Positions 25,077 through 34,619 of a DNA stretch of 64,000 bases are shown piece by piece. How positions within the stretch are numbered: the stretch's first letter is position 1; each line of letters begins with the position of its first letter. The notes below the pieces were generated by a model. The model saw nothing but the letters and a program-made list of their open reading frames with translations. It searched no databases and was not told the origin of the DNA. The stretch is from Metabacillus niabensis (lineage in GTDB: Bacteria > Bacillota > Bacilli > Bacillales > Bacillaceae). The translations under genes and the position numbers were made by a program. The stretch is taken from contig NZ_CADEPK010000353.1 in assembly GCF_902829255.1 (NCBI RefSeq), forward strand, positions 60,199 to 124,198, in the 5' to 3' direction.

Positions 25077-26933
25077 TTAACCTGCCACTTGTTGCTCGGA
25101 AAATTGGCTATTGTATAGGTCAGCATAAAAGCCTTTTTTCTCTAATAACTCTTCATGTGATCCTTGTTCAATAACCTTTCCTTGGTTCATAACGAGAATT
25201 AGGTCAGCATCTCGGATTGTTGAAAGACGATGAGCGATGACAAAGCTCGTTCTTCCTTCCAACAAACGATTCATAGCTTGCTGAATAAAAATCTCTGTTC
25301 GAGTATCAACACTTGATGTCGCCTCATCTAAAATCATCATTGGCGGGTTAGCTAAAACAGCTCTGGCAATCGTTAATAATTGTTTTTGACCTTGGGAAAT
25401 ATTCGATGCCTCTTCATTTAAGACCGTGTCATAGCCATCAGGCAATGTTCTAATAAAATGGTCGGCATGAGCAATTCGTGCTGCCTCAAATATTTCCTCA
25501 TCTGTTGCCCCTTCCTTGCCATAAGCTAAATTCTCTTTAATCGTTCCATTAAAGAGCCAAGTATCCTGAAGAACCATCCCGAAGCTTTTTCTCAACTCAC
25601 TTCGCGAAATTTCCCTCGTATCAATTCCATCAATTTTAATTTTTCCGTTGTTCACCTCATAGAAGCGCATCAATAAATTAATCATTGTCGTTTTCCCAGC
25701 ACCAGTTGGCCCAACAATTGCAACCGTTTGACCAGGTGATACATGAAGATTCATATCGGTAATTAATAAATCATCACCATAACCAAAATCAACATGCTCA
25801 AAATCAACCTCACCTTTTGCATTTGTAAGAGTTGCTGTTGTAACTTCCTTCACTTCTTCCTCTTCATCTAAAAGCTCAAAGACACGTTCAGCAGCTGCAA
25901 CTGTTGCTTGAACAATATTTGCAATGTTTGCCGTTTGCGTAAGCGGTTGGGTAAACTGCTTTGAATACGTAATAAATGCCTGAATATCCCCGATTGTAAT
26001 CGCACGTTGGGTAACTAAAATCCCACCTACAACACTAATAACAACATAGCTGAGATTTCCGATAAAAAACATGAGCGGCATGATAATCCCTGAAACAAAT
26101 TGTGCTTTGCTTCCCGCTTCATATAATTCTTCGTTAACGGCATCAAATTTAGCCCCTGCTTTTTTCTCATAGCCAAACGCTTTAACAACCTGATGACCGG
26201 TATACATTTCTTCAATATGACCATTTAGCTCACCAAGTGTCCGTTGCTGATCAGAAAAATGCTTTTGCGACCGTTTAAGAATTGGTCCAATCACAAAGAG
26301 TGAGATTGGCAATGTAATAACAGTAATTAATGTTAACAATGGACTGATTGTAAGCATCATAATGATAATCCCAACAATCGTAACAATCGACGTTATAAAT
26401 TGTGTTAAGCTTTGCTGAAGCGTGCTACCGATTGTATCGATATCATTTGTTACCCGGCTAAGAATTTCACCATTTGTTCGTCCATCAAAATACTTCAACG
26501 GCAATCTTTCAAGCTTTTCATTCACATCTTCCCGTAAATCATATACTGTTTTCTGAGCAACACTAGACATAATATATTGTTGAACATAAGTAAATAAACT
26601 ACTAAACACATATAATCCAGCTAAAAATAACAAAATCCGCCCAATCTCTGGAAAATCAATTGCCGCTCCTGAAACTCCCTGAAACTTCGCATAGGCTCCT
26701 TCAAACAGTAAGGTAATCGCGTCACCCATGATTTTCGGACCAACAATCGTAAAGACCGTACTTAAAATTGCCGCGATAAATACTGCAATTAATTGATTTC
26801 TTCTAGGCTTTAGATAGGTTAGAAGCCGACCAAGTGTCCCTTTGAAATTTTTCGGCTTTTGTCCCATCACCATCATGCCACCACCTGGACCATGACCAGG
26901 ATGTCCGCCTTGAGGCTTTTTATGCTTACTCAT
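25077..26933 (-). CDS. ABC exporter half-transporter with canonical Walker B
   Basis: 618 residues: a His/Gly/Pro-rich N-terminus, six membrane helices (about 50-340) and an ATPase domain. Walker A is G-P-T-G-A-G-K-T-T, Walker B with catalytic glutamate is M-I-L-D-E-A-T-S-S-V-D, but the signature reads I-S-Q-G-Q rather than L-S-G-G-Q. That is the mark of the canonical Walker-B half of a heterodimeric exporter. It overlaps the partner's stop by 4 bases (ATGA). Family relatives (BmrCD, LmrCD, TM287/288) export drugs or lipids. The substrate is unknown. Confidence 0.92.
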   Translation of the reverse strand: MSKHKKPQGGHPGHGPGGGMMVMGQKPKNFKGTLGRLLTYLKPRRNQLIAVFIAAILSTVFTIVGPKIMGDAITLLFEGAYAKFQGVSGAAIDFPEIGRILLFLAGLYVFSSLFTYVQQYIMSSVAQKTVYDLREDVNEKLERLPLKYFDGRTNGEILSRVTNDIDTIGSTLQQSLTQFITSIVTIVGIIIMMLTISPLLTLITVITLPISLFVIGPILKRSQKHFSDQQRTLGELNGHIEEMYTGHQVVKAFGYEKKAGAKFDAVNEELYEAGSKAQFVSGIIMPLMFFIGNLSYVVISVVGGILVTQRAITIGDIQAFITYSKQFTQPLTQTANIANIVQATVAAAERVFELLDEEEEVKEVTTATLTNAKGEVDFEHVDFGYGDDLLITDMNLHVSPGQTVAIVGPTGAGKTTMINLLMRFYEVNNGKIKIDGIDTREISRSELRKSFGMVLQDTWLFNGTIKENLAYGKEGATDEEIFEAARIAHADHFIRTLPDGYDTVLNEEASNISQGQKQLLTIARAVLANPPMMILDEATSSVDTRTEIFIQQAMNRLLEGRTSFVIAHRLSTIRDADLILVMNQGKVIEQGSHEELLEKKGFYADLYNSQFSEQQVAG

Positions 26934-28654
26934 GCAATCTCCTCCTCTGACAGCTGGGACTCTACAATCTCTCGGTAAACATCATTTGTTTCTAGCAGCT
27001 CTTGATGTGTTCCCATTCCTGCAATTTTCCCATTATCTAAAACAATAATTCGATCTGCATCAACAACTGTACTTACACGCTGAGCAACTAATAGCATCGT
27101 CGCATCACGTATCTCATCCTTCAATGCAGCTCGCAGCTTTGCATCTGTTTTAAAGTCTAGCGCAGAGAAGCTATCATCAAAGATATAAATATCCGGTTTA
27201 CGGACAAGAGCTCTTGCAATCGATAGTCTTTGCTTTTGCCCTCCAGATAAATTCGAGCCACCTTGTTCAATTTCAGAATGATAGCCATCAGGCATTTTTT
27301 GAATGAAATCATCAGCTTGAGCAATTTTTGCTGCATGAATAATCTCATTCTCTGTTGCATCCTCTTTCCCGAACCGGATATTATCTGCAATCGTCCCTGT
27401 AAATATCACGGCTTTTTGTGGGACAAAGCCAATCTTTGAACGGATTTCTGCTTGAGAGGCATCGCGAATATCAACACCATTGACACGAATAACACCACTT
27501 GATACCTCATAAAATCGAGGAACTAGATTAACTAGCGTCGATTTTCCTGAACCCGTACCACCGATAATAGCAGTCACCTCACCTTGCTCAGCAGTAAAGC
27601 TAATGTTCGATAATGCAGGCTCCTCCGCTCCTGGATAACTGAATGACACGTTTTCAAATTCAAGCGTACCTTGCTTCTTATTTGCATGCGATGTTCCATT
27701 ATCTTGGAAGGATGGCTTCATTTCAAGAACATCATTAATTCGCTTCGCTGATACAGCAGCTCTCGGAATCATGACAAACATCATCGATGCCATAACAAGC
27801 GCAAACATAATTTGCATCACATATTGGATAAATGCCATCAAATCACCAATTTGCATTGCACCGTTATCGATGCGAATTCCACCAAACCAAATGATAGCAA
27901 CAACTGTTAAATTCATCACAAGCATCATTACAGGCATCATAAACGCCATTACTTTATTCACCTTGATCGAAACATCTGTTAAATCTCGATTTGCCCGCTT
28001 AAGACGTTGCTTTTCTTGCGTTTCCTTATTAAATGCACGAATTACGCGAATCCCTGTTAAATTTTCTCTAAAAACAAGATTCAATTGATCGAGTCGCTTT
28101 TGTACAAGCTGAAACAGCGGCATCCCGATCTTGAATATCAAAAGTATCGCACCAATTAAAACTGGCATTGTAACAAGTACAATTAGAGAAAGCTTCGGAT
28201 CCTTTGATACCGCCATAATGATGCCCCCAATTAACATAATTGGAGCGCTAACGACCATACGCAGCATCATGATGACGACCTGCTGAACTTGGGTAATATC
28301 ATTTGTCGTCCGTGTAATGAGTGAAGCTGTACCAACCTCATCAAATTCCTGTAAAGAAAAATTCTCGACATGATAAAAAACCTTTTTTCGAACATCTCTA
28401 CCAAATCCCATTGCTGCACGGGACGAATAATAGCTTGCAACGACTGATGCCAACGCACCAATCGCTGAAACACCAAGCATCAAACCACCGATTTTCCAAA
28501 TGTATGCCGTATCCCCTGATACAACTCCTTTATCAACAATATCGGCCATAAGTGTTGGTAAATATAACTCAGCCATCGATTGTAAAAAGATCAAACCTAA
28601 TACAGCTAAAATCATCCATTTATAGGCTGTTAACTTCTTTAATAATTTGAACAA
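26930..28654 (-). CDS. ABC exporter half-transporter with degenerate Walker B
   Basis: 574 residues from TTG 28654, with AAGGGGGG 9 bases before it. Six membrane helices, then Walker A G-G-T-G-S-G-K-S-T, signature L-S-G-G-Q-K-Q-R and Walker B I-F-D-D-S-F-S-A-L-D, where aspartate replaces the catalytic glutamate. This is the degenerate half seen in heterodimeric exporters; its intact signature completes the active site of the partner. A MarR regulator gene lies 2 bases upstream, so the three genes form one operon. Resembles YfiB/YheI-like Bacillus proteins. Confidence 0.92.
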   Translation of the reverse strand: MFKLLKKLTAYKWMILAVLGLIFLQSMAELYLPTLMADIVDKGVVSGDTAYIWKIGGLMLGVSAIGALASVVASYYSSRAAMGFGRDVRKKVFYHVENFSLQEFDEVGTASLITRTTNDITQVQQVVIMMLRMVVSAPIMLIGGIIMAVSKDPKLSLIVLVTMPVLIGAILLIFKIGMPLFQLVQKRLDQLNLVFRENLTGIRVIRAFNKETQEKQRLKRANRDLTDVSIKVNKVMAFMMPVMMLVMNLTVVAIIWFGGIRIDNGAMQIGDLMAFIQYVMQIMFALVMASMMFVMIPRAAVSAKRINDVLEMKPSFQDNGTSHANKKQGTLEFENVSFSYPGAEEPALSNISFTAEQGEVTAIIGGTGSGKSTLVNLVPRFYEVSSGVIRVNGVDIRDASQAEIRSKIGFVPQKAVIFTGTIADNIRFGKEDATENEIIHAAKIAQADDFIQKMPDGYHSEIEQGGSNLSGGQKQRLSIARALVRKPDIYIFDDSFSALDFKTDAKLRAALKDEIRDATMLLVAQRVSTVVDADRIIVLDNGKIAGMGTHQELLETNDVYREIVESQLSEEEIA

Positions 28655-28656
28655 TT

Positions 28657-29136
28657 TCAGTTTCCCCCCTTTTCATTACCTTGCCTTTCCAAAAAATCAG
28701 CTAGTTGACGATGTGCTTCAAGAAGACCTTCATACTGCTTCTCAGATAAAGTTTGGATTGCAGATTGAAAAATCTTAAACAACCCATCCTCACGATTATG
28801 AACTGATTTTAAAAACTCCACACCCTCATCTGTGATCATTAACTGTATTTCACGGCGATTCCCTTCCATCTGCGCTCGGCTTAAGTAATTCGCACGAACG
28901 AGTCCATCAACAGCTTGACTTAATGTACTTTTCGGAAAAAAGGTTACTTCTCCTACCTTTTTTTGTGACATTTTCGCGTATTGGGCAACCGTCGTCAAAA
29001 TTGTATACTGTGGGACGGTTAATCCACTCTCGACAGCAGCTTTTTGGACATATCGCATAATGTTTTTTTGAACATGATAAAAGGATTGCAAAAGCTCGAT
29101 TGCTCGAGGTAATTCTGAAGTTTCCTTTTCCATCAT
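28657..29136 (-). CDS. MarR family regulator of the ABC exporter
   Basis: 159 residues, ATG 29136 preferred (GGAAG 9 bases upstream; an ATG three codons earlier abuts that site). The winged helix reads T-V-P-Q-Y-T-I-L-T-T-V-A, S-Q-K-K-V-G-E-V-T-F-F-P-K-S-T-L-S-Q-A-V-D-G-L-V, with the wing E-G-N-R-R-E-I-Q-L. It leads the exporter operon with 2 bases to the next gene, the usual arrangement where the repressor controls its own transporter. Upstream (29175-29195) GAACTG and GAACT repeats may form its operator. Confidence 0.9.
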   Translation of the reverse strand: MMEKETSELPRAIELLQSFYHVQKNIMRYVQKAAVESGLTVPQYTILTTVAQYAKMSQKKVGEVTFFPKSTLSQAVDGLVRANYLSRAQMEGNRREIQLMITDEGVEFLKSVHNREDGLFKIFQSAIQTLSEKQYEGLLEAHRQLADFLERQGNEKGGN

Positions 29137-29348
29137 TATCACCATCTTCCATTTTCAAATTGTTCCATACCGAACTGTTTATATATGAACTTTAAACCAT
29201 TTTAACTAATTAGTCAATCGATTCTCACTAAATTCTTCCTATCTATTAACCTTAAACTTATACGTCTAAAATCCTATTAAACAAAGGATTTCAACCCCTC
29301 CTTTCTAATTATGGCATTTTTACCCAGAAAAAACCTTTTGTAAAACGC

Positions 29349-29392
29349 TTGCAATGAGAATTATTTTAGATATAATACTTGTATACAAGTAT
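29349..29392 (+). promoter_or_regulatory. Gluconate operon promoter and GntR operator
   Basis: -35 TTGCAA (29349-29354), spacer 16, -10 TATAAT (29371-29376). The perfect 18-base palindrome ATACTTGTATACAAGTAT (29375-29392) overlaps the -10 end and start region and is the known GntR operator of B. subtilis. A partial cre-like AAAACGCTTGCA (29343-29354) overlaps the -35. Confidence 0.88.
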
Positions 29393-29418
29393 ACTTGAAT
29401 AATAAGCAGGTGAAATAC

Positions 29419-30150
29419 ATGTCAGAATCAAAGGAATTACTTTATCCTTCAAAATGGCTTGCAAAGGCTTCCGCCGGTGACCGTGTTGCATATGAGCTAA
29501 GAATGCGAATTATTTCTGGCTTAATTGAAAGCGGTACCGTTCTATCTGAAAATAAATTAGCTGCTGATTTTGCGGTGAGTAGGTCTCCTATTCGGGATGC
29601 GCTAAAAATACTTGCCTCTGAAAATATCATTCGTTTAGAAAGAATGGGTGCAGTGGTTATTGGTCTAACCGAAAAGGAAATTGAAGAAATTTATGATGTT
29701 CGCTTACTTATTGAAACATTTGTATTTGAACGACTTGTCAAAATTGACACAACAGAGCTCGTTATCGAGCTTAGTAAAATATTAGAAATGATGAAGGTTG
29801 CCATTAAATATCACGATGCTGACGAATTTTCCTATCAGGATGTCCTGTTTCACGAAACGATTATTCGCTCAGTTAACCACTCATACATCCTTATGATTTG
29901 GGACAATTTAAAGCCAGTTATGGAAGGCTTTATTCTCATTTCAATGCGAACTCGTTTCAAAGAGAAGTATGAGGATTTTACAAGAATTATTAATAATCAT
30001 GAGCTCTATTTGGAAGCGATTAAAACTCGAAATCGAGACCTCATGATTAAATCTTTACATGAAAACTTTGATGATGTTCAAGGAAAAGTTGAAGACCTAT
30101 GGATGTCACAACAAATGTATTCCAAAGGAGTCGAACAAAATAATGACTAG
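29419..30150 (+). CDS. gntR: GntR, gluconate operon repressor
   Basis: 243 residues from ATG 29419 (AGCAGGTG upstream), exactly the B. subtilis GntR length. Near-identical segments include K-W-L-x-K-A-S, R-V-A-Y-E-L-R-M-R-I-I-S-G-L-I-E-S-G and D-V-L-F-H-E-T-I-I-R. N-terminal winged helix, C-terminal FCD domain that binds gluconate and releases DNA. The operator at 29375-29392 lies just before the gene, so it represses the whole gntRKPZ operon. Its last 8 bases overlap gntK, pointing to translational coupling. Confidence 0.96.
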   Translation: MSESKELLYPSKWLAKASAGDRVAYELRMRIISGLIESGTVLSENKLAADFAVSRSPIRDALKILASENIIRLERMGAVVIGLTEKEIEEIYDVRLLIETFVFERLVKIDTTELVIELSKILEMMKVAIKYHDADEFSYQDVLFHETIIRSVNHSYILMIWDNLKPVMEGFILISMRTRFKEKYEDFTRIINNHELYLEAIKTRNRDLMIKSLHENFDDVQGKVEDLWMSQQMYSKGVEQNND

Positions 30151-31678
30151 CTATATGTTAGGTATTGATATTGGTACGACAAGTACAAAAGCTGTTTTAT
30201 TTACTGAAGAGGGTAAAGTTATTGCAAATGAAAATATCGGTTACCCGCTTCATACCCCGGATATTTCGACAGCAGAACAAAATCCAAATGAAATTTTTCA
30301 AGCTGTTTTACAAGCGATTACATCGATCACGAAAAATCATTCTGAGAAAAAGATTGGCTTTGTTTCTTTCAGTAGTGCCATGCACAGTTTGATTGCAATT
30401 GGTCAGGATGATAAGCCGCTCACACCATGTATTACATGGGCTGATAATCGGAGTGAAGCATGGGCACATAAAATCAAGGATGAGTTAAACGGTCATCAAG
30501 TGTATAAGCGAACTGGTACACCAATTCATCCAATGTCACCTTTAACGAAAATTACTTGGATTGAGAATGACCGACGTGAAATCGCTAACAAGGTGAAAAA
30601 GTATATCGGAATTAAGGAATATATTTTCTTCAAGTTCTTTGACCAATATGTTGTTGATTATTCCCTTGCATCTGCTATGGGAATGATGAATTTGAAAACG
30701 TTAGATTGGGATGAAGAAGCATTAAGTATTGCGGGAATCACAAGCGATAAATTATCTGAGCTCGTACCAACTACAAAAATCTTTAGCAACTGCAAACCTG
30801 AGTTAGCAAAGCAAATCGGAATAGACCCTGAAACACCATTTGTTATTGGTGCAAGTGACGGTGTTTTATCAAACCTTGGTGTAAATGCAATTCGAAAAGG
30901 TGAAGTGGCCATTACGATTGGAACGAGCGGAGCGATTCGAACAATTATTGATAAGCCGCAGACAGATGATAAAGAACGAATTTTTTGTTACGCCTTAACT
31001 GAAAACCATTGGGTCATCGGTGGACCTGTTAACAATGGTGGAATGGTGCTTCGCTGGATACGAGATGAGCTTGCATCCTCTGAGGTGGAAACAGCGAAAA
31101 GATTAGGTATTGACCCATATGAGGTATTAACAAAAATCGCCGAGAGAGTTAGACCAGGCTCAGATGGGCTGCTATTTCACCCATACCTTGCCGGTGAACG
31201 TGCCCCATTATGGAATCCAGATGTCCGCGGTTCATTTTTCGGATTAACGATGTCACATAAAAAGGAGCATATGATTCGAGCTGCCTTAGAAGGTGTCATT
31301 TACAATTTATACACTGTGTTTCTTGCCTTAACAGAATGTATGGACGGTCCTGTAACACGGATTCAAGCAACAGGAGGCTTCGCAAGATCAGAGGTGTGGC
31401 GCCAAATGATGGCCGATATTTTTGAATCTGAAGTTGTCGTACCTGAAAGCTTTGAAAGCTCATGTCTTGGTGCTTGTATTTTAGGGCTTTATGCAACTGG
31501 AAAGATTGACAATTTTGAAATCGTTTCAGAAATGATTGGCAGCACTTACAAGCACTCTTCACAGGAAGAGGCTGCAAAGGAATACCGAGAATTGATGCCA
31601 ATTTTCATTAATTTATCAAGAGTATTAACAGAAGATTATACGCGCATTGCGAATTATCAAAGAAGTTTACTCAACTAG
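30143..31678 (+). CDS. gntK: Gluconate kinase, FGGY family
   Basis: 511 residues from ATG 30143, inside the end of gntR, with AAAGGAG 12 bases upstream. G-I-D-I-G-T-T-S-T-K at the N-terminus and the second-domain G-A-S-D-G...G-T-S-G motif are typical of FGGY kinases. It phosphorylates gluconate to 6-phosphogluconate in the cytoplasm, feeding the pentose phosphate pathway. B. subtilis GntK is about the same length. Lies between its regulator and the gluconate permease. Confidence 0.95.
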   Translation: MTSYMLGIDIGTTSTKAVLFTEEGKVIANENIGYPLHTPDISTAEQNPNEIFQAVLQAITSITKNHSEKKIGFVSFSSAMHSLIAIGQDDKPLTPCITWADNRSEAWAHKIKDELNGHQVYKRTGTPIHPMSPLTKITWIENDRREIANKVKKYIGIKEYIFFKFFDQYVVDYSLASAMGMMNLKTLDWDEEALSIAGITSDKLSELVPTTKIFSNCKPELAKQIGIDPETPFVIGASDGVLSNLGVNAIRKGEVAITIGTSGAIRTIIDKPQTDDKERIFCYALTENHWVIGGPVNNGGMVLRWIRDELASSEVETAKRLGIDPYEVLTKIAERVRPGSDGLLFHPYLAGERAPLWNPDVRGSFFGLTMSHKKEHMIRAALEGVIYNLYTVFLALTECMDGPVTRIQATGGFARSEVWRQMMADIFESEVVVPESFESSCLGACILGLYATGKIDNFEIVSEMIGSTYKHSSQEEAAKEYRELMPIFINLSRVLTEDYTRIANYQRSLLN

Positions 31679-31701
31679 AATAGACAATAGGAGGATTTAT
31701 C

Positions 31702-33048
31702 ATGCCATTAGTTATCGTAGCTATCGGAATCGTAGCATTACTCATTTTAATTATGGGATTGAAACTAAATACGTTTATTTCATTAATCATTGTTTCCTTC
31801 GGTGTTGCTTTAGCGCTTGGAATGCCACTTGATCAAATCGTTAAAACGATAGAGGCTGGATTAGGCGGAACACTCGGACATTTAGCATTAATCTTCGGAC
31901 TTGGCGCGATGCTCGGAAGATTAATTGCTGACGCTGGTGGTGCACAACGAATTGCGATGACCCTTGTTAATAAATTCGGTGAAAAAAATATTCAATGGGC
32001 TGTCGTAGTAGCTTCATTCATTATTGGTGTTGCCTTATTCTTTGAAGTAGGACTAGTATTATTAATTCCAATTGTTTTTGCAATCTCGAAAGAATTAAAG
32101 GTTTCAGTCTTGTTCCTCGGAATTCCGATGGCAGCAGCATTGTCAGTCACACACGGATTTTTACCACCACACCCAGGTCCAACCGTAATTGCTGGTGAAT
32201 ATGGAGCAAACCTTGGTGAGGTATTACTTTACGGCTTTATTGTTGCTGTTCCTACTGTCATTTTAGCAGGTCCAGTATTTACAAAAATTGCGAAAAAGCT
32301 CGTTCCAAACTCTTTCACAAAAACAGGTAGTATTGCATCTTTAGGTGAACAAAAAACATTTAAATTAGAAGAAACACCTGGATTTGGTATTAGTGTATTT
32401 ACAGCAATGCTTCCGGTTATCTTAATGTCAATTGCAACAATTATTAATTTACTTCAAAAAACAATGGGCTTTGAGGATAATAGTTTACTTGCTGCAATAC
32501 GTTTTATTGGAGATGCTTCCACATCTATGCTAATCTCATTATTAGTTGCTGTTTATACAATGGGCTTAGCAAGAAAAATTCCAATCAAAACAGTAATGGA
32601 ATCTTGTACAACCGCAATTACACATATCGGAATGATGTTATTAATTATTGGTGGTGGCGGTGCCTTCAAACAAGTGTTAATTGATGGCGGTGTTGGTGAC
32701 TATGTTGCAGAGCTATTTAGCACAACAAATTTATCACCAATCTTGCTTGCATGGTTAATTGCTGCAATCCTTCGTATTTCATTAGGTTCAGCAACCGTTG
32801 CAGCATTAACAACTGCAGGACTTGTTATTCCAATGTTAGGTCAATCTGACGTGAATCTTGCTTTAGTTGTTCTGGCAACAGGAGCTGGTAGTGTCATTGC
32901 ATCACATGTAAATGATGCGGGCTTCTGGATGTTTAAGGAATACTTCGGATTAAGCATGAAAGAAACATTTGCCACATGGACATTACTAGAAACAATCATT
33001 GCTGTAGCAGGATTAGGATTTACTTTATTACTAAGTTTATTTGTATAA
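31702..33048 (+). CDS. gntP: Gluconate permease, GntP family
   Basis: 448 residues with ATAGGAGGA ahead of the ATG; about 12-14 hydrophobic helices. Family patterns include H-G-F-L-P-P-H-P-G-P-T, L-G-I-P-M-A-A-A-L-S, and S-H-V-N-D-A-G-F-W. GntP proteins import gluconate with protons across the membrane. The gene is 23 bases past gntK in the gnt operon. A 13-bp hairpin follows the stop before gntZ. Confidence 0.95.
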   Translation: MPLVIVAIGIVALLILIMGLKLNTFISLIIVSFGVALALGMPLDQIVKTIEAGLGGTLGHLALIFGLGAMLGRLIADAGGAQRIAMTLVNKFGEKNIQWAVVVASFIIGVALFFEVGLVLLIPIVFAISKELKVSVLFLGIPMAAALSVTHGFLPPHPGPTVIAGEYGANLGEVLLYGFIVAVPTVILAGPVFTKIAKKLVPNSFTKTGSIASLGEQKTFKLEETPGFGISVFTAMLPVILMSIATIINLLQKTMGFEDNSLLAAIRFIGDASTSMLISLLVAVYTMGLARKIPIKTVMESCTTAITHIGMMLLIIGGGGAFKQVLIDGGVGDYVAELFSTTNLSPILLAWLIAAILRISLGSATVAALTTAGLVIPMLGQSDVNLALVVLATGAGSVIASHVNDAGFWMFKEYFGLSMKETFATWTLLETIIAVAGLGFTLLLSLFV

Positions 33049-33068
33049 GTCCATACTACTTATAGGTA

Positions 33069-33108
33069 AGGCAGTAAACCCCATTTTTTATATGAGGGTT
33101 TACTGCCT
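33069..33108 (+). other. Hairpin between gntP and gntZ
   Basis: Perfect stem AGGCAGTAAACCC / GGGTTTACTGCCT (33069-33081, 33096-33108), loop of 14 bases. No T-run follows, so it is not a plain terminator; it could be a processing or mRNA-stability element, or a partial attenuator within the operon. Confidence 0.6.
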
Positions 33109-33136
33109 ATTCATCTGAGAGAAAGGGAGTCATAAA

Positions 33137-34540
33137 ATGGGAAATACAATTGGTGTTATCGGTCTAGGAGTTATGGGAAGTAATATCGCACTAAATATGG
33201 CGAATCATGGTGAAAAGGTTGCTGTCTATAATTACACGAGAGATTTAACAGACAAGCTCATGGAAAAAAGTGAGGCACAAGCACTTCATCCATATTATGA
33301 AGTTCAAGATTTTGTTCAATCTTTAGAGGTTCCACGTAAAATCTTTGTCATGGTTACTGCTGGAAAAGCAATTGATTCTGTTATTAGCTCTGTCGTTCCG
33401 TTCCTTGAGGAAGGCGATGTCATTATGGATGGCGGTAACTCCCACTATAAAGATACTGAGCGTCGCTATGATGAATTAAAAGCAAAAGGAATCGGCTATT
33501 TAGGCATCGGAATTTCCGGTGGTGAGGTCGGTGCATTAACTGGCCCTTCGATTATGCCTGGCGGAGATAAAGACGTTTACGATAAAGTAGCACCTATTTT
33601 AACAAAAATCGCTGCACAAGTTGATGGAGATCCTTGCTGTGTTTATATCGGTCCAAAGGGTGCCGGTCATTTTGTAAAAATGGTACATAACGGAATTGAA
33701 TATGCTGATATGCAATTAATTGCTGAAGCATACACATTTTTACGAAACAGACTACATTTACAGGTTGATGAAATTGCTGAGATTTTTGAAACATGGAATA
33801 AAGGTGAGCTTAAAAGCTATTTAATCGAAATTACAGCTGAAATTTTAAGAAAAAAGGACGAATTAACAGGCCTTCCATTAATTGATGTCATCCTTGATAA
33901 AACTGGTCAAAAGGGTACAGGAAAATGGACAAGCATGCAGGCGATTGATAATGGAATTCCATCTTCCATCATTACTGAATCATTATTCGCCCGCTATATA
34001 TCCTCGTTAAAAGAAGAACGTGTTCAAGCAGAGGACGTTTTAGCAGGTCCAGAACTAGAGCTACAAGAGCTTGATAAGGAGCAGTGGATTGAATATATTC
34101 GCCAAGCATTATACATGGGAAAAGTTTGTGCCTACACTCAAGGCTTTGCCCAATATAAAATGAGCTCTGACCTTTATAACTGGAATTTACCATTAAAGGA
34201 TATCGCTCTTATCTTCCGTGGTGGATGTATCATTCGTGCAGACTTTTTGAATGTTATTAGCCAATCATTCAGTAAGCAAGAAAATTTATCGAATTTACTT
34301 CTTGCTCCATTCTTTGCTGAAAAGGTTAAGGAATACCAAATGGGATTACGTAAGGTTGTTAGCGATGGAGTTCTGTCTGGTATCTCGTTCCCATGCTTTA
34401 GCTCCTCACTTACTTACTATGATAGCTATCGCAATGGTCGCTCAAATGCTAGTCTGCTTCAGGCTCAACGCGATTACTTCGGCGCTCATACTTATGAGAG
34501 AATTGATCGTGAAGGTGTTTTCCATACAAACTGGCAATAA
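33137..34540 (+). CDS. gntZ: 6-phosphogluconate dehydrogenase, decarboxylating
   Basis: 467 residues, start ATG 33137 after AAGGGAG. N-terminal Rossmann motif G-L-G-V-M-G-S-N-I-A-L-N-M-A; then the signature I-G-P-K-G-A-G-H-F-V-K-M-V-H-N-G-I-E-Y with active-site lysine; and the conserved K-G-T-G-K-W-T segment. It oxidises 6-phosphogluconate to ribulose 5-phosphate and CO2. As gntZ it ends the gnt operon and acts directly on the product of GntK. The N-x-T-R-D segment after the second strand resembles GntZ-type enzymes; cofactor choice is not clear from this. Confidence 0.95.
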   Translation: MGNTIGVIGLGVMGSNIALNMANHGEKVAVYNYTRDLTDKLMEKSEAQALHPYYEVQDFVQSLEVPRKIFVMVTAGKAIDSVISSVVPFLEEGDVIMDGGNSHYKDTERRYDELKAKGIGYLGIGISGGEVGALTGPSIMPGGDKDVYDKVAPILTKIAAQVDGDPCCVYIGPKGAGHFVKMVHNGIEYADMQLIAEAYTFLRNRLHLQVDEIAEIFETWNKGELKSYLIEITAEILRKKDELTGLPLIDVILDKTGQKGTGKWTSMQAIDNGIPSSIITESLFARYISSLKEERVQAEDVLAGPELELQELDKEQWIEYIRQALYMGKVCAYTQGFAQYKMSSDLYNWNLPLKDIALIFRGGCIIRADFLNVISQSFSKQENLSNLLLAPFFAEKVKEYQMGLRKVVSDGVLSGISFPCFSSSLTYYDSYRNGRSNASLLQAQRDYFGAHTYERIDREGVFHTNWQ

Positions 34541-34553
34541 GAAGATTGATAAA

Positions 34554-34596
34554 AAAAGCTCTTATGAAGTGTTTAAGCTTCATAAGAGCTTTTCTT
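34554..34596 (+). terminator. Terminator of the gnt operon
   Basis: Perfect 16-bp stem AAAAGCTCTTATGAAG (34554-34569) and its complement (34578-34593), then TTTCTTCTT. It lies between convergent genes. Confidence 0.88.
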
Positions 34597-34619
34597 CTTA
34601 TATTTGCTAGTCGGAACAA

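Noticed and set aside
29343..29356. cre site (CcpA) at the gnt promoter
   Set aside because: AAAACGCTTGCA resembles a cre core, but the TG-to-CG spacing is one base too long; kept only as a note in the promoter entry.
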